From: Acheta domesticus
Taxonomy: Eukaryota; Arthropoda; Insecta; Orthoptera; Gryllidae
DNA: 64,000 nt
Assembly: GCA_031308135.1 (NCBI GenBank)
Contig: JAHLJT010000631.1
Location: forward strand, 3,449,371-3,513,370
Direction: 5' to 3'
Every line of letters starts with the position of its first letter. Within the stretch, counting starts at the first letter, position 1. The position numbers and the translations under genes were made by a program. The notes beneath the pieces are model-generated. The model saw nothing but the letters and a program-made list of their open reading frames with translations. It was not told the DNA's origin and did not search any database. Of this stretch, positions 47,036 to 60,490 are shown in pieces.

Positions 47036-47510
47036 GAAGTAAACAATGTTTTTGATAAAAAATGGCGCAGAATTGTAATATGCCAAAAAAAGAACGAATT
47101 CTAATCAAAAATGTCAAAGCTGTTCCTTACCACGTTATAAAATTATCTAACTTATTGACAATACTAGCCTCAACTACCCGGCGTTGCCCAGGCATTTATT
47201 ACAGTAAATTTTTAGCCAGGAAGAGGTATTCCATTTTTCATGCCGTGCAGTGGGGCCTACTTCTCTCCCATATCTGCCCCGCCAAGCTATCCCTGTTATG
47301 TCTTTCCCCTATTTGGAAATTTCCGGTGTGCCTAGTTCACTTTCTTCCTAAGAAAGTTTACATTTTCTAATGGGAGTTTCAGCTCCCAAACATTCCTCAC
47401 TTTATAAATAAAAACAATAAACAAATCTAAACTGTTAATACAAAACACTCGTAAAATACTTGTACAAATTGTAGACTCACATGTTCTTTTTGTGGAGTTT
47501 TTATATCCAA
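47036..47510. other. Anonymous DNA, no gene recognised
   Basis: The plus frame 47062-47370 has no known domain. About 47176-47200 has the short palindrome-like 'cccggcgttgcccagg', which may belong to another dispersed repeat. Confidence 0.35.
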
Positions 47511-47782
47511 CCTCGGTGGCTTATTGGTTAGCGTGCTCACTTTCCATGAAACAACCCCGAGCTCGATTCCCGGCCGGGTAAATTAGAACTGTGCGCTTTC
47601 CTTACAAATGTCTCAGTATCGATTGCTGTGTGACGATGAGAAAGCCCATCCTAAGGTTAAGAAGAGCGGTGTATACGGTAAAGGGATGTCCTCGTGCTAA
47701 CCACTCGAACACCCGTGGCCGAGAGGCTGTGTCACCGCCGGTCAGCTAAGGCCCGTAGCAGGCTGTCGAGCCAAAGGACGGG
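47511..47782 (+). mobile_element. tRNA-derived SINE, copy 2
   Basis: A box 'tggcttattggtta' (47517-47530) and B box 'gctcgattcc' (47571-47580). The tRNA-like head from 'cctcgg' to 'ccgggta' is better kept than in the copy at 39206. The body blocks are shared with that copy: 'attgctgtgtgacgatgaga', 'gggatgtcctcgtgctaacc', 'gtggccgagaggc', 'ggctgtcgagc'. Length about 270 bp. No A tail is obvious at the right end. Confidence 0.82.
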
Positions 47783-49021
47783 AGTTTTATATATAATACC
47801 AACACTTTCAATAAATTGCCAAATTGTAAAACTAACTCATTTTTATATTTTGCTTCTATAGTATTTATAAAGAAAGGTTAAAAATTTATCTGCTGCCAAC
47901 TCGTGACCTTGAAGGGACTTACAGTTTTAAGCAGAGTAAATGAAACATCCGAGAGTTCTCGCATGGATACGCTAGTAGACAGATCCGGACAAATAGATAT
48001 AGATGTCGTAACGTATTTGATGATTCGTAAACATAAAAGTAAATGAAAATATCTATGCTGAAATGTAATTGCCGGTTTCTATAATTATTTGAAGATGACA
48101 GAAATATGTGTTAAAGATCTACGTGCTAGTAACATGTAGTATAAAACTTATTTGTTTAGGTAAATCAATTCATCATATCATCGCAACATAACAGCAATAC
48201 TGATCCACGACCCTGTACATTTATATACATAATAAATTGACAATGTACTGAACCACCTAACAAAACACTATTAGCTTCGTTATTTGATTTCAAGTGTTAG
48301 ATACTATCGATTTTGAAATGTGAATTAGGAAGGAGTCTCAGAATTTTTTTATTAGATTAGACATAAATATTTTTGATAAATTAATTTTTGCCAGTTATAG
48401 AAAATATAGATGAATTAATCACAGGGAGCAACTGACATGCGAAACAACAGCAAGATTAGTCTTAATATGTAAAGGACCATTACTTAATCACATACCACTG
48501 CCCATATTGAAGAAAAATGTTCAACAGAGTGACCAAAACATACAAATATTTTCCATTTTACCATTTGAACATGAGATATGTGTAAATAGTCAAATCGAGA
48601 GTCATAACGAAAATCTGCCCTGCTTCCTAGAGAATTATTCGCATTTGCTTTCTTCTTTACAGTATTTTTTCAATGGTGCGTGTTCTTCTGAAAGGCGCTC
48701 TTGCCTCTGAGTAGCCGAGTCCGAATTTTAATAGGCTGCCCATCTCTTAGCACTTGTATTCTGTTTTAACAACTGTAACTTTCGTTTCGGCATTGTTTCA
48801 AACAATTCATTTTTACAAATTCTGTAAAAGAAGAGGTTGTTTAGAAAATATACGATACCTATATGCGATATCTACATATTCTACATTGTACATTATGTAT
48901 ATTTGTACTGTATTTTGTACTGTATATTTTTGTACTTTAATTCTCTAATACTTAAAAATCAACATGTTTTCTTCGACCACAAATTTGTGTACCAAACGGA
49001 CTAAGGACAATGGTTGTACAT
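47783..49021. other. AT-rich DNA up to the gap
   Basis: No gene; plus frames 48507-48710 and 48754-48948 have no known motif. The sequence just left of the gap does not resemble the sequence left of the (TAA)19 site at 22728. Confidence 0.4.
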
Positions 49022-50021
49022 NNNNNNNNNNNNNNNNNNNNNNNNNNNNNNNNNNNNNNNNNNNNNNNNNNNNNNNNNNNNNNNNNNNNNNNNNNNNNNN
49101 NNNNNNNNNNNNNNNNNNNNNNNNNNNNNNNNNNNNNNNNNNNNNNNNNNNNNNNNNNNNNNNNNNNNNNNNNNNNNNNNNNNNNNNNNNNNNNNNNNNN
49201 NNNNNNNNNNNNNNNNNNNNNNNNNNNNNNNNNNNNNNNNNNNNNNNNNNNNNNNNNNNNNNNNNNNNNNNNNNNNNNNNNNNNNNNNNNNNNNNNNNNN
49301 NNNNNNNNNNNNNNNNNNNNNNNNNNNNNNNNNNNNNNNNNNNNNNNNNNNNNNNNNNNNNNNNNNNNNNNNNNNNNNNNNNNNNNNNNNNNNNNNNNNN
49401 NNNNNNNNNNNNNNNNNNNNNNNNNNNNNNNNNNNNNNNNNNNNNNNNNNNNNNNNNNNNNNNNNNNNNNNNNNNNNNNNNNNNNNNNNNNNNNNNNNNN
49501 NNNNNNNNNNNNNNNNNNNNNNNNNNNNNNNNNNNNNNNNNNNNNNNNNNNNNNNNNNNNNNNNNNNNNNNNNNNNNNNNNNNNNNNNNNNNNNNNNNNN
49601 NNNNNNNNNNNNNNNNNNNNNNNNNNNNNNNNNNNNNNNNNNNNNNNNNNNNNNNNNNNNNNNNNNNNNNNNNNNNNNNNNNNNNNNNNNNNNNNNNNNN
49701 NNNNNNNNNNNNNNNNNNNNNNNNNNNNNNNNNNNNNNNNNNNNNNNNNNNNNNNNNNNNNNNNNNNNNNNNNNNNNNNNNNNNNNNNNNNNNNNNNNNN
49801 NNNNNNNNNNNNNNNNNNNNNNNNNNNNNNNNNNNNNNNNNNNNNNNNNNNNNNNNNNNNNNNNNNNNNNNNNNNNNNNNNNNNNNNNNNNNNNNNNNNN
49901 NNNNNNNNNNNNNNNNNNNNNNNNNNNNNNNNNNNNNNNNNNNNNNNNNNNNNNNNNNNNNNNNNNNNNNNNNNNNNNNNNNNNNNNNNNNNNNNNNNNN
50001 NNNNNNNNNNNNNNNNNNNNN
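49022..50021. other. Assembly gap, exactly 1000 N
   Basis: A round-number run of N, most likely a placeholder of unknown true size inserted by scaffolding. Frames spanning it are meaningless. Confidence 0.98.
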
Positions 50022-50023
50022 CA

Positions 50024-50497
50024 GGAATAATATCTGCAATAGGTAGTTTGGCGGTACCTGTAGCCGAATACAGTTTTGGACTAGTGGACTGGACTGAGCA
50101 AGAAATTCGCACCATGGATCGAAAAACCAGAAAACTGCTGACAATGCATCATGTTTCCCACCCTCGAGCTGATATACATAGACTTTATGTGGCACGTAAG
50201 GAAGGAGGAAGAGGCCTCAGACAAATTGAGGCCTCCTGGCACAACGCAATAGTCGGGTTGGGTAACTATGTAGTCAGCCATCAAGACGACCCTCTAATGA
50301 GGCAGGTCATGAAATCTGACCGAAGAATGGGAAACAGAGGCATTGTTAGTGTAGCAAGAAACATTGCGAAGAAAACTAGGCAAGACACGTCGAATAACAC
50401 GGACACTGAACCTCTGATGCTGCTAAACATGAAGTGTGAGACACAAAAAATGTTAAAGAATCGTGGAGAGACAAACCACTCCACGGTCAATACCTAA
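50024..50497 (+). pseudogene. RLE-type LINE polyprotein, thumb/linker part
   Basis: Frame open from the gap. It contains 'YSFGLVDWTEQEIRTMDRKT', then 'HPRADIHRLYVARKEGGRGL' (50159-50218), the conserved post-RT segment of RLE-encoding LINEs (W-x-x-x-E, LDRKTR, HP-x-x-x-x-RLY, R-x-GGRGL). The frame runs out of register at about 50460 and continues in the frame of the next entry. The reverse transcriptase itself lies in the gap or is missing. Confidence 0.8.
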
Positions 50498-51225
50498 AAA
50501 GAATGGACAAGGTGCAGATCAATAAAGATCAATCATTTATGTGGCTTAAAAGGGGAAGGATGAAGCCAGAATCGGAAGCACTTGTAATAGCTGCCCAAGA
50601 TCAGGCCTTGAGAACACGACATTATGATAAAGCGGTTCTCAAAATTTCCCAAGATGACAAATGCCGCATTTGCCTGGAGCAAGTAGAAACCATTGATCAT
50701 ATTGTCTCAGCTTGTCCAATCCTAGCAAAGACCGAATACCTTAAAAGACATGACAGGGTGTGTAGCTACCTCCACTGGCAGATCTGTACCGCCCTCGAAG
50801 TTCCAAACACATGCCCCAAGTGGTACGAACACTCACCGAAACCGGTGACGTCTGTTGGATTGTGTACGATATTGTACGACCAACAAATTCAAACTGATCG
50901 CACGATAGCGGCAAACAAACCGGATATAGTTATCCGGGATTTGGCCAAAAAATCGTGTTTACTTATCGATGTTGCTGTACCTTGCGATCAAAACGTCGTT
51001 ACCAAGGAGGCAGAGAAACGTCTTAAATACAAGAGTTTGGAAATCGAGATCAGCCGAATGTGGGGCGTAAAAGCACAGGTCGTCCCGATAGTTATCGGAG
51101 CTCTGGGATTTGTTCCGCAAAATTTGAGTAAGAACTTGTCTAAACTCCCAGGTAATTCAAAAGATTGGGAAGTGCAAGAAATTGCTTTATTTGGAACAGC
51201 CCACATTTTGCGTAAAGTATTGTAG
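50461..51225 (+). pseudogene. RLE-type LINE polyprotein, zinc knuckle and nuclease part
   Basis: This C-terminal part nicks the target DNA for target-primed reverse transcription. Numbering from Met 50503: zinc knuckle C54-x2-C57-x8-H66-x4-C71 (50662-50715). Then the PD-(D/E)XK-type nuclease core with P140-D141, 14 residues, D156, and a following E-rich helix (E169, E171). That spacing matches the PD-x12-14-D signature of R2-group nucleases. The C-terminal 'GALGFVPQNLSKNLSKLP' tail is also seen in the fossil at 14060-14225. The frame is intact for 240 codons after Met. True translation would come from upstream ('LHGQYLKR' precedes the Met in frame). Confidence 0.85.
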
Positions 51226-51330
51226 AGGCACTGACAGTCACCGAATCTGCTCCTTAGGTAGCTGGTTGCAACCTGGAGTAGATTTTATATTCAGCCGACT
51301 CATAAGATCTTTAGTCGTGATGTAATGGAA

Positions 51331-51342
51331 TAATAATAATAA
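51331..51342. repeat. (TAA)4 at the LINE/flank junction
   Basis: Four TAA units between the LINE 3' end and the duplicated block; counterpart of the (TAA)19 at 22728-22784. Confidence 0.95.
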
Positions 51343-53182
51343 CTATCACCCTTCGTTATGCACTACTGCTTTTGACTCGTCAAAATCTATCATAATCTCT
51401 ATTATTGTTCACCAGAATACTAATAATACAATTTCCCCCGTACCGTATCGCGTAACCCGAACACGTTAAATTTATTTAAGAGCGTGGTTCGGCGATTTCC
51501 TTCATACGAGGACGGATGTAAACGTAAACCCTATGCCCTTTGCCCGGAAATTGCCCAATCATATGGCAACAATCCCAAAACACAGTGATATTATCTTCCA
51601 AAGGGGGCGACCAAGGCTTCTTTGCGTTTATTATACTCATAACACACACATAAACACTTCAAATACATAACACTTCTGTCGGCAGGGCTTCAACCTACCT
51701 GCCATTACCGGTAAGCACTCTCTCGTTCTGCAACAATATTCACTTAATGCTACACATGTCCTAAATTACCATACAGAGTTATACACATAACATTCAACCG
51801 TTCGACCAAAATTTCTATCTTTTATGAATTAAAAAAAAAAATAGTGGAACTTTATTCCTTGGAATTCAGAAATTAATGCTTCCAACTGTTTTCCCTCATT
51901 TACTCCATGACTGTTAGTTATTTTTAGGATCCTTCATAATAATATCGGCCGTGTCATTTCTTAAAAAACTAACTTAATTCAAACTACAAAACTTGTTCTT
52001 GTACAAAAAGAATCATTAGCCGACGTTTCCAAACTCGATGAATCCCCGAATACCTGTGGTGACGTGGCGACGATTATCACTCGCATCGTATTTCAGGCAT
52101 CTTCGTTGCAGCATCCGCCATCTTCTTCTTACACTGCGCTTATCCCTTACTTAAAATTTCCTAATTATTTACATCGCGCACTGTGTCTTTTAACAAACTA
52201 ATTCTTGCATGCATCTTCGCGAGTGTCCGTTATGAAAATGAATTATGCATATTCTTGCCCGTTAATGCTTAAATACGAAATTATTAACAATCTTCACGTT
52301 ACTATTTTTATCTTGTACGCGTGCAATTACAGCGCACACTATCTTGCCGCGATAAACTATATAGTTTTTTTTTTCGTCTTCGCAAATCATAACTTTAACA
52401 TGGCAAAATAATTCATACTACTAAAAATTCTTCAGTCAGCACGACGAAATTACCGTTCGTTTAAAACTCGCGCAATTATCGCGCGCTCTTACGAAAGTTT
52501 TCTATCTCCTTTTATCCGTAATAAAACTCACTTTCCTAATTAATTCATTATATCGAAACCCGAAAACTATTAAATATTCACCGAAAACTTCTGCACTGCG
52601 TAACATCGCGTCACTTGTTTGACCCGTCTCCACCACAACACCAAAACAAACCCTCATCTTTTTCCATTGTTGTCTGGCCGCTATATCCCTTTGCTATATC
52701 CCTGTTGCAAAAAGCAAATGACCGTCGATCCAAGGCCGTCTAGAAGAGTATATTAAAAGGCCCGAGCCAACGTGAATGTCACGTGATCTGACGTCACAAT
52801 CGGTGGCTGAACATTTTTCGTTTTCGCATAAGTCCTAGTCAACGAGCTAGAATATTTTAGCTAATTAGCCCTTGTAGGATAAGTTTAGATGCGAACTGAT
52901 GTTTTAATAATTCAGTAATAATTGCATGCTTGGTTTTCTGCATAAAAAGAATTCCCTCGTCCGTTATCTTCAAATAAGCAAGGTATGTCTACTTCTAGTA
53001 TTGAGCGATACAACTATGTGGTGCAATTATCAATTATTTTATGTAATACGTGTAATATGTTTTGTTGCTTGCACTTATATGTTTGGTTATACTATTATAC
53101 CCTGCATTTTTTCAGTGAATCCTTGCAAACTATCCTTAAAGGAAGGCATTTTGAAAATTAGGCAGGCGAGATACATGACAAA

Positions 53183-53381
53183 ATGTCAAGTGAAGTGTGC
53201 TGTGCTGTTGATCGAATTATGATGGATCAACGGAACGCGTTTCAACTTTGAAATTTCCAAACAATCCTGCTCTGTGACAGAAGTGGATGAAAACATAAAT
53301 AGGAAAGATTTTGTCCCCTCAAAGAACTTGTGTGTAAAACACTTCGATTCAAAATTATACTCTACCAGAACAAGGCAGTAA
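53183..53381 (+). pseudogene. THAP domain fragment, copy in block 2
   Basis: Same fragment as at 24624. One T fewer in the run at about 53240 shifts the N-terminal frame relative to copy 1, so the two versions differ in frame although both are broken. Confidence 0.65.
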
Positions 53382-56227
53382 GAAGAGATAGTGCCGAAGT
53401 ATTTACTACAGGAACGTATTCGACCATTGTGAAAGATGCATACCCTTCTATCTCAGTGAACAGCTACTACTTGACGAATACTTACCAAGTGTTTCACATA
53501 TAGATATCTGAAAATTTTGAAATTTAGTTCCTGAAGCATGAAAATCAAATAACTTTATTGAAGGGCTTTGTATGAGAGATAGATCCGATTAATGGAAAAC
53601 ACAGTTTTGAATTGTGGACAAATTCTGCTCACATTAATAAAACATAGTGATTTGTGTGTGTCAAACATTTTATTATATAAACACTGTACATTAGGAATGT
53701 TCAGTGATAAATATAAGGGTTTCAAGACGCAAGAGCAGTGCAACAAAAGTGAGTGCAAAATAAAAAGACATTAAAGTCAATTTAAAGCGTCCAAACAATT
53801 TTAATGTATTTCCGAAGTGATTTGCGTCTTTTGAATCATTTCATAGTCTTACATAATCTGCTAAGTATCTTCTGAATAAAATATTGCTTTTCATCCTCTT
53901 CTTATTTTTGAGCAGCTTGAATTTTATAAATCTACCTATGAATATTTTACTATTCCTTACAATATTAACAAATATTATTAATAATTACTTATACGGCCAT
54001 CAGAGAAATATCTGATAATGCATTCTACTAGCTGTGCTCCTAACTTCAATATTAAATTAAAGTAGACAACTTGAAAGAAAGAGAGCAGGAAAAAATAAAT
54101 AGAATTATCATGAAGGTACTTAATTTCTTAAGAGCATCAATTATGGCAGCAAAATTGTTTTATGAATCCTACAAAATTTTATATTATAAATAAGGTAGTA
54201 CGTACACAAGTTTAAGCCTTCTCAATATGTTAATTTACGTGTACGAAAATTGTACAATATCGGAATGACTTTAATACAATTAACTCTCTAAAATAAATTC
54301 CTAGAGGGTCAAAAAGGTTTAATGTTCCCTCGTGTTATTTTAAACATGTATGGGTTTCCGTACGATTTTAAGAACTAGATCTCTGTTTAAAACGTGGACA
54401 GCTTGCCAGCCTGCCAGCCACCCTTCGTGACGTCATTCGGCGCAGGAGCAGGCCTTCTATTCTAGACGGCCTTGGTCGATCTCTTCATAACAATTTTTCC
54501 ATATGTTTTAATTACATTCTGGCCATTATCTAAACGCTGTTATATTGTCAAAAAATGTTCATTAAATTGTTCTTAAATTCCCGTAACTCCCAATTAGTCC
54601 TGGAACGCTTCCTTTTAAACAAACAGTTCACTCACGCTACTATACCCATTAATTTCTATAATTATAAAGTAATTTATTTGCATTAGTCCCATTGTAAGCT
54701 TTTTACTGCAATTGGGGGTATTTGGGAGTTGCAATCTTGTAAACTATTACATTTGGCATACCTAACTTTAAGAAAATTATTATTATTATTCTTAATCCTA
54801 AGTAATGTTTGATTTTTGCTCCTTCGTGGTAAATTTGTCGTACCCTTGCCCGCCGTTTACGTTCGCATCAGCCTTTTAACATTTCCTCTTCACAACACCG
54901 TGTGGGGGTGGGACATGTACATTTTGCATTAATGTCTTGCGACTTTAGAGTACTTAGAGAGTACGACTTTAGAGTTCTTATTGTACTTAGAGAGGACCTT
55001 ATTTCAAATATGTTAGTTAAATATACTTATTTCTAGGTTAAACCATATTGTAAAATGTTTTTGGAAGACCCTTTTGCCTATCTAATTTGAAGTAAAGAAA
55101 TGTATAACCATTTTCCCCTTATAACTAATTATTCACTTCAGATATAATTGGTTATCTTTTCATTCACATAATATTCATACGTTATTTATATTATTTACCG
55201 TTACATTACTATTATTTTCATACATTATTTAATCATGCCCGCCCCTGGTATACAGGTGGCGGGAAATGAGGAGAAATCTAGAGGAAATATTGCTTAAACG
55301 TATTATCACTACCATTAAATCCGAAGTAGAAGACAATTGTTTATGTAAACAGAGCAATATAAAATTGGTATACATTGTCGATTGTAGTCTGAACCCTTGC
55401 CTTACACGAATCACAGATTTGAAAAGACAGAAGGCAATCAATATGGTGAAAAAGTGAACAGCGAAATAATTTAAAGACTATAAAATTGAGAAATGAACTA
55501 GTCTGTAATTGTCAAATCAAATTAAACCAAGCTGTTTTTAGGCATTATTGTGAATTACAGTAAATAAAACATTATTTCGGTTGTTTAAGTTCACTTAATG
55601 GAATTGTAAAACAAAACTTTTTTTAAATATTAATAAAAGTGTACAGGCTCTGACGCAAAATTCCTTTCACATTTGACTGGAGCAAACTGCCCCAAAAATG
55701 ATGGTAATCAGGAGCAGTCCGTTGTTTCGACTCGACCCGTATAGAAAATATCTGATGCCTCCCGAAATAACTCCGAGACAGTTCTCGTAACGGTCGAGGC
55801 TGCGCGCATCTCCCTGAGAAATCTCCGGGGGGAAGCTTTCCACGTTGTCAGTCTCGGTTCAACGACCGCGCAGATGTTCGAGATTCGACCAAGTGCCTTT
55901 CTTTGCTCAAGTCACTTACTTTCACCGCCCCAGGCATTATCCCGCGCCCGCTTAATGACTGCAAATACCTCCTGAGTGGGTGCACGTGACGGTAGCAATG
56001 GGGCGCGGGGTTTCCCTGAGCCCTACCGGGTCCCTGCCCACCGCGGCCGGCGCGCGGTCGCAAATAGATAGCATGCCTGGCAGCGCCAGGGAATTTCCCA
56101 CACAGGTAGCGGTTCCGAGGGACGCCTCGCGCCGCGCCGTCTGGATCGCGCTGTCCGCCCTCCCGCGGAGGACGGGTGGCGCTGGTGAAAGACGGACTGG
56201 GACTCGTGGAGAGATGACGCACCCCGG

Positions 56228-56788
56228 TTTTTTTTTTTTTTTTTTTTTCAACTTTCCCCCCGCCAGTAGCCCTGGCGAGGTTTATTGGCTATTGGGGTGT
56301 ACATGCGCCGCTGCTCTTTGGCTTATGCGGCAAAGAAGGGGCATCTTATTAACCGACTTATTAACTAACTTAATACTAACTTAACCTATGGATGAAGCCG
56401 GCACTTTGGCTGGCAGCCTAAGATTTAAATTCTTGTTTAACGTTCTTTTGACTTTGCCTTCTCGTTGCTCTGTTTCTTGAATTATTTTTTGATCATTCAC
56501 ACACACATTCATACTAAGATTATTTACAGTTCACACACGCACGCACTTCCACACGACACTATATACACTATTTACACTTCACTGTTCGCCACGGCGCCGA
56601 CTTTTCTCAAAGCGTCCGTGGCGGCTAGGCACTATGCGCCCTGGTGGCGGTAGCTGACGGGTCTGCGGGCCCCGCTTCGTCACCGTCACCGGCCGCCGCA
56701 CCCCGCTGGCGGTGCCGCCCCTTCTAATGAAGCGACAGGTCCGGAGCGCGACAAGTCCGTCTTCCGGTAATTGTCTCCCTTCGCATTT
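56228..56788 (-). mobile_element. Family B copy with poly(A), block 2
   Basis: Counterpart of 27670-28230, including the T21 run at 56228-56248. It has one extra T near 56790 and one G fewer near 56340. Confidence 0.65.
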
Positions 56789-58002
56789 TTTTTTTATTTT
56801 TTAAATATGTTTCAGACCGATTACCAATATTTATAAATGTAGAATTACGTAGTAGATATAAGACTAGAATGAAGTGTAGATTGTAAGTACAGTATAGAAG
56901 GTTGGTTAGTAAGCATCCCCCTCCCCCCTCCACATAAGACTGTAACCCAGAATGAAAGTCATAAATCTATATACTTATGTGCACGGATTACGCATTCGAA
57001 AAAGATGACACATTTCATTTTACACGGAAGACAAGTTATTGATAATATGAAAAGGAAAGGTGTAGCTAATTCAATACCAAGTGAAAATACGTACTAAAAG
57101 CTACAGTATCTTACGACTTTCTAAAGTTGCATGAACGGTTGTGCAACAATCCGCTATATTTTCAAACAGGAACGATTGTGATACATCATGCTTTGTATTT
57201 TTTCTAAAATTAAATGTGTATTTCAATTTTAAAATCTCTGCCGCCTATTCCGTATTACTTTCTTCATCGTGAATATAACATTCCCCTCAGGACTAATCGC
57301 ATTCAAATTTAAGCATTTGTGATAGTGTTTTAGAAGTTTCCTCCAACAAAAGAATTTCCCCCCAGGAAATGAAGCCACTAGTTAAACAATACGAATTACA
57401 ATGAAGTTGACGATAGGAAGATAAAATTAGGTAAATCAAATCGAAATTTCCGAATACGTTCACGATATCCAAAAGATGTGTTTCGAGCACCATGAACATT
57501 TAATGAAATCACAAATTAAAATTATAAAAATAAAATTAATTGGATTGCTAAAATCAAATAAATTAGCTCATTTAATGCAATACATCTCTTGGATAAAGGT
57601 TACCAGCCTGCCTGATGACTGCAAGATCGTCCCATAATGTTATGAATTACTATTTTTAAACTCCTTGTAAAACACAAATGTTGAACAGGAAGAATAAATA
57701 TTTGAAAAAAAAGTTCACGTTAGAAACAAAACAACTTGTTGCCATAAGACCCTTTAATATTATCTCCGACATAATTTCTCCAACGGTAGCATCTTTGACT
57801 AAACGTAATCACAACAGTGTGTGGCGTTTTGTTCGCGGAGAAAAAAAGCATAGCTCGGAAGAGAAAAGGTTTTAATTCCCTAAATAATATAATGGCTTCC
57901 ATGCATCGCATTTGTTTTCTTACGTACAATTTTTGAAATTTATTTACTGAAAATCAACCAAGTATAGCTGTGTTGACATTCAAAATTTACCTGTGATAGA
58001 AT

Positions 58003-58403
58003 ATGATCACTAGAGACTGGATTTTTATGTAATTACATATTTTTTGTCTTTCTACTTACAGTTCTCAAAATTGTTATCTTGGCGAATCATAGCCCTCCTA
58101 ACACAATATCGAATTTTTTCGTTACATATTTTTACATATTTAGTAGTATATTACATATTTTACATATTTTGCTGTTTTCACAATATATTTTCTTATTTTA
58201 TCAATTTTCTTCAATTTAATTCCATATTTTTTATGAAAAGAAGTTTTTTTAATCAGCATTTTTACTACATTATTGGGGAAATCAAGGTATCCAAAATATC
58301 ATTGAATAGAGAATTTTAATATTACATATCATATCCGATTTTACATATTCCTTACATATTTTGACGATTAATACTACATATTTTTCCGGTCTCTAATGGT
58401 CAC
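58003..58403. mobile_element. hAT-like MITE, copy in block 2
   Basis: Element body 58011-58395 (385 bp) with the same TAGAGACTGG/CCGGTCTCTA ends and the same 8-bp flanks as at 29446-29846. Being at the same place in both blocks, it predates the split of the two versions. Confidence 0.75.
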
Positions 58404-59359
58404 ACTGAATACGAACAAAATATAATTACATTACACTTAAGAGGAACTGATTGCTTTAAATTCCATCGTAACACGAAGATTCAAATCAAGTTAGTGTGTA
58501 ATAATTGTAACAGCCAGTACCTCCACACACTTTAGTGCAATTATGCGCAGTGTTTATCCTTGAACCTCCTTAACTTCATATTTTATTATTTTTGAAAGAG
58601 ATCATGTCTAAACAAAAGAATCCGACTCTCATACGAAGCAGACAAGAGTTCAAAATTCAAATGAAATGAAAGGAAAAAAAAGGAAACAACAAACAATCGA
58701 AGGCAAAACAAATGATTACCAACCCTCTCAAATGCATAAGTTAGACATTCACAAGGCAAATGTACGGCGCCGCCACGAATGACGCGAGCGGCCCCCACGA
58801 GCGCGTTTCAACGAATGCCATTCTTCGGTGCCATAAATCTCCACGGCCGCAAAACAGGAAGAGCTCTCTCACAACACGTCGCGAGGTGACGCCGGCCAAG
58901 CGGCCGACGAACGAACAACATTAGACGAGTTGCTCGCTCTCGGCTTTAATAAACACCACGCCCCCCGGAGGCTTTCAAACAACACCCAGCGGCTTCCGCA
59001 GCCAGAGCACACATCCGGCCCCTGCGCCCGAAAGCAGCCGCCGCGACACGCAGAAGCAGCCACTTATGCAATTTAGGGTATCACATGCAATGTGGGACGG
59101 AATCTATTAAAAGGGTAATTTTAGTAACATATACAGGATAAAATTAATTATATTTATTATTATTATTAAATGTTATTATAAATATTACACATTATTAAAT
59201 ATATTAAGGATAATATTACTATAGTTTCTTATAGCTACTATTTGTTTCGCTTTGTATTGTTTTGAGGATTCTGATGATTTACTTCAGTGGTTTTACAAAT
59301 ATCAACCTACTGTATCTCTGCTAAAGCAGAAGGCTTTTGCCCTTTATGAGATGTTGTAG

Positions 59360-59401
<42 letters not shown>

Positions 59402-60490
59402 TATTATTATTATTATTATTAATGATAAATTAGGCCATTATGCAATAGTGAATAAAGAACTAACGAGCGCATAATGGCCAATTATCCACGTGTAATGTAG
59501 AAGATTTTTAACAATTTTCACAAGCCTTTTTAAGATTTTGACTTATTTGTTAGCGGTACATCTGTATGACTAATAGTACTGACTACAGCGGTAAATGATA
59601 TGAATATTGTTTCCGGCGACAGCAATCACGTGGTATGCTACATGTGTGCTGAGCGGACATTCAAATCAAGTAGCCGACAAAGCGCAATGGAGCCGAGTGA
59701 ATATGTTTTCGAATGTGTTAGAAGTGGAAACGATAAGGTTGTGGGGAAAGAAGAAGAAATGGAGAAGAAAAAAGAAGATAACACAGGAGAGAACAAGAAG
59801 AGAGTAACTGAATATTGATATTTATGTTCCTTTTATGAATAAAGCAATACATTGCATCCATCATTCCATTTCACAAACAGTTGCAACACAAACTTTACTA
59901 CATCGAAAATAGTAATGAGCCATTTATCTACACCGAACGTATAAATAAACAGCGTAGAAAGGCGAATAGATAATAACTCTAATTCGGGTCCATATTTGAA
60001 AAAAAATTGAAAACGTTCCAGAAGTTTTATTATGTAAAGTTACTTCCAAAATGTAAAAAAAAAAAAAATAATAAAATTGCAGTACTTTGAGTCGGGACAG
60101 ATTGTTTCGGGAATGTGCATTATGGGAAAAATCCTAGAAATAGTTTAGACGCTAGTTTTGTTCACGGACGGTGACGTTGCCGGACGGACAGTCACACAAC
60201 AGATAGACAGACGGAGATGCAGTCACACAGGCAGGCAGACGGACGAGAAAGTAAAATCATGTTCACCATTTAACTGCAGGGGTGTTGCCGCGAAGGGTCA
60301 GAATCTAAACTGGTTTAGACACTGCCAAATTAGGAAGGGAATGCCGAACAGGGGCGGACTACATCTCTTGGAGGAACGATGGTCATTTCAGAATGAAGTC
60401 TCTTTCAAGTATATTGTAATAGGTCACAAGTAACACGCAATTCAAATATTGCCTAGGTATGCGAGCCAAATACAACCTTCTTTATTATTT

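Larger units (their letters stand above)
50022..51330 (+). mobile_element. 3' part of an RLE-type LINE (R4/Dong-like) next to a TAA repeat
   Basis: The contig begins inside the element, so the 5' part is lost in the gap. What remains is the region after the reverse transcriptase, a zinc knuckle, the restriction-like endonuclease and a roughly 100-bp 3' UTR ending '...gatgtaatgga', directly joined to (TAA)4. Elements of the R4/Dong group are known to insert in TAA repeats and to carry this class of nuclease, which fits. There is no poly(A); many RLE LINEs lack one. One frame change near 50460 breaks the ORF. Confidence 0.85.

Noticed and set aside
46410..47117. Open frames encoding poly-Thr, poly-Tyr, poly-Leu or poly-Val
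   Set aside because: Produced by the trinucleotide microsatellite.
47176..47200. 'cccggcgttgcccagg' as the core of a known insect repeat
   Set aside because: Looks familiar, but only a short core is present and no second copy was found in the window.
48945..50195. Very long open frames across 49022-50021
   Set aside because: They consist of N; only the plus frame right of 50022 has real coding signal.
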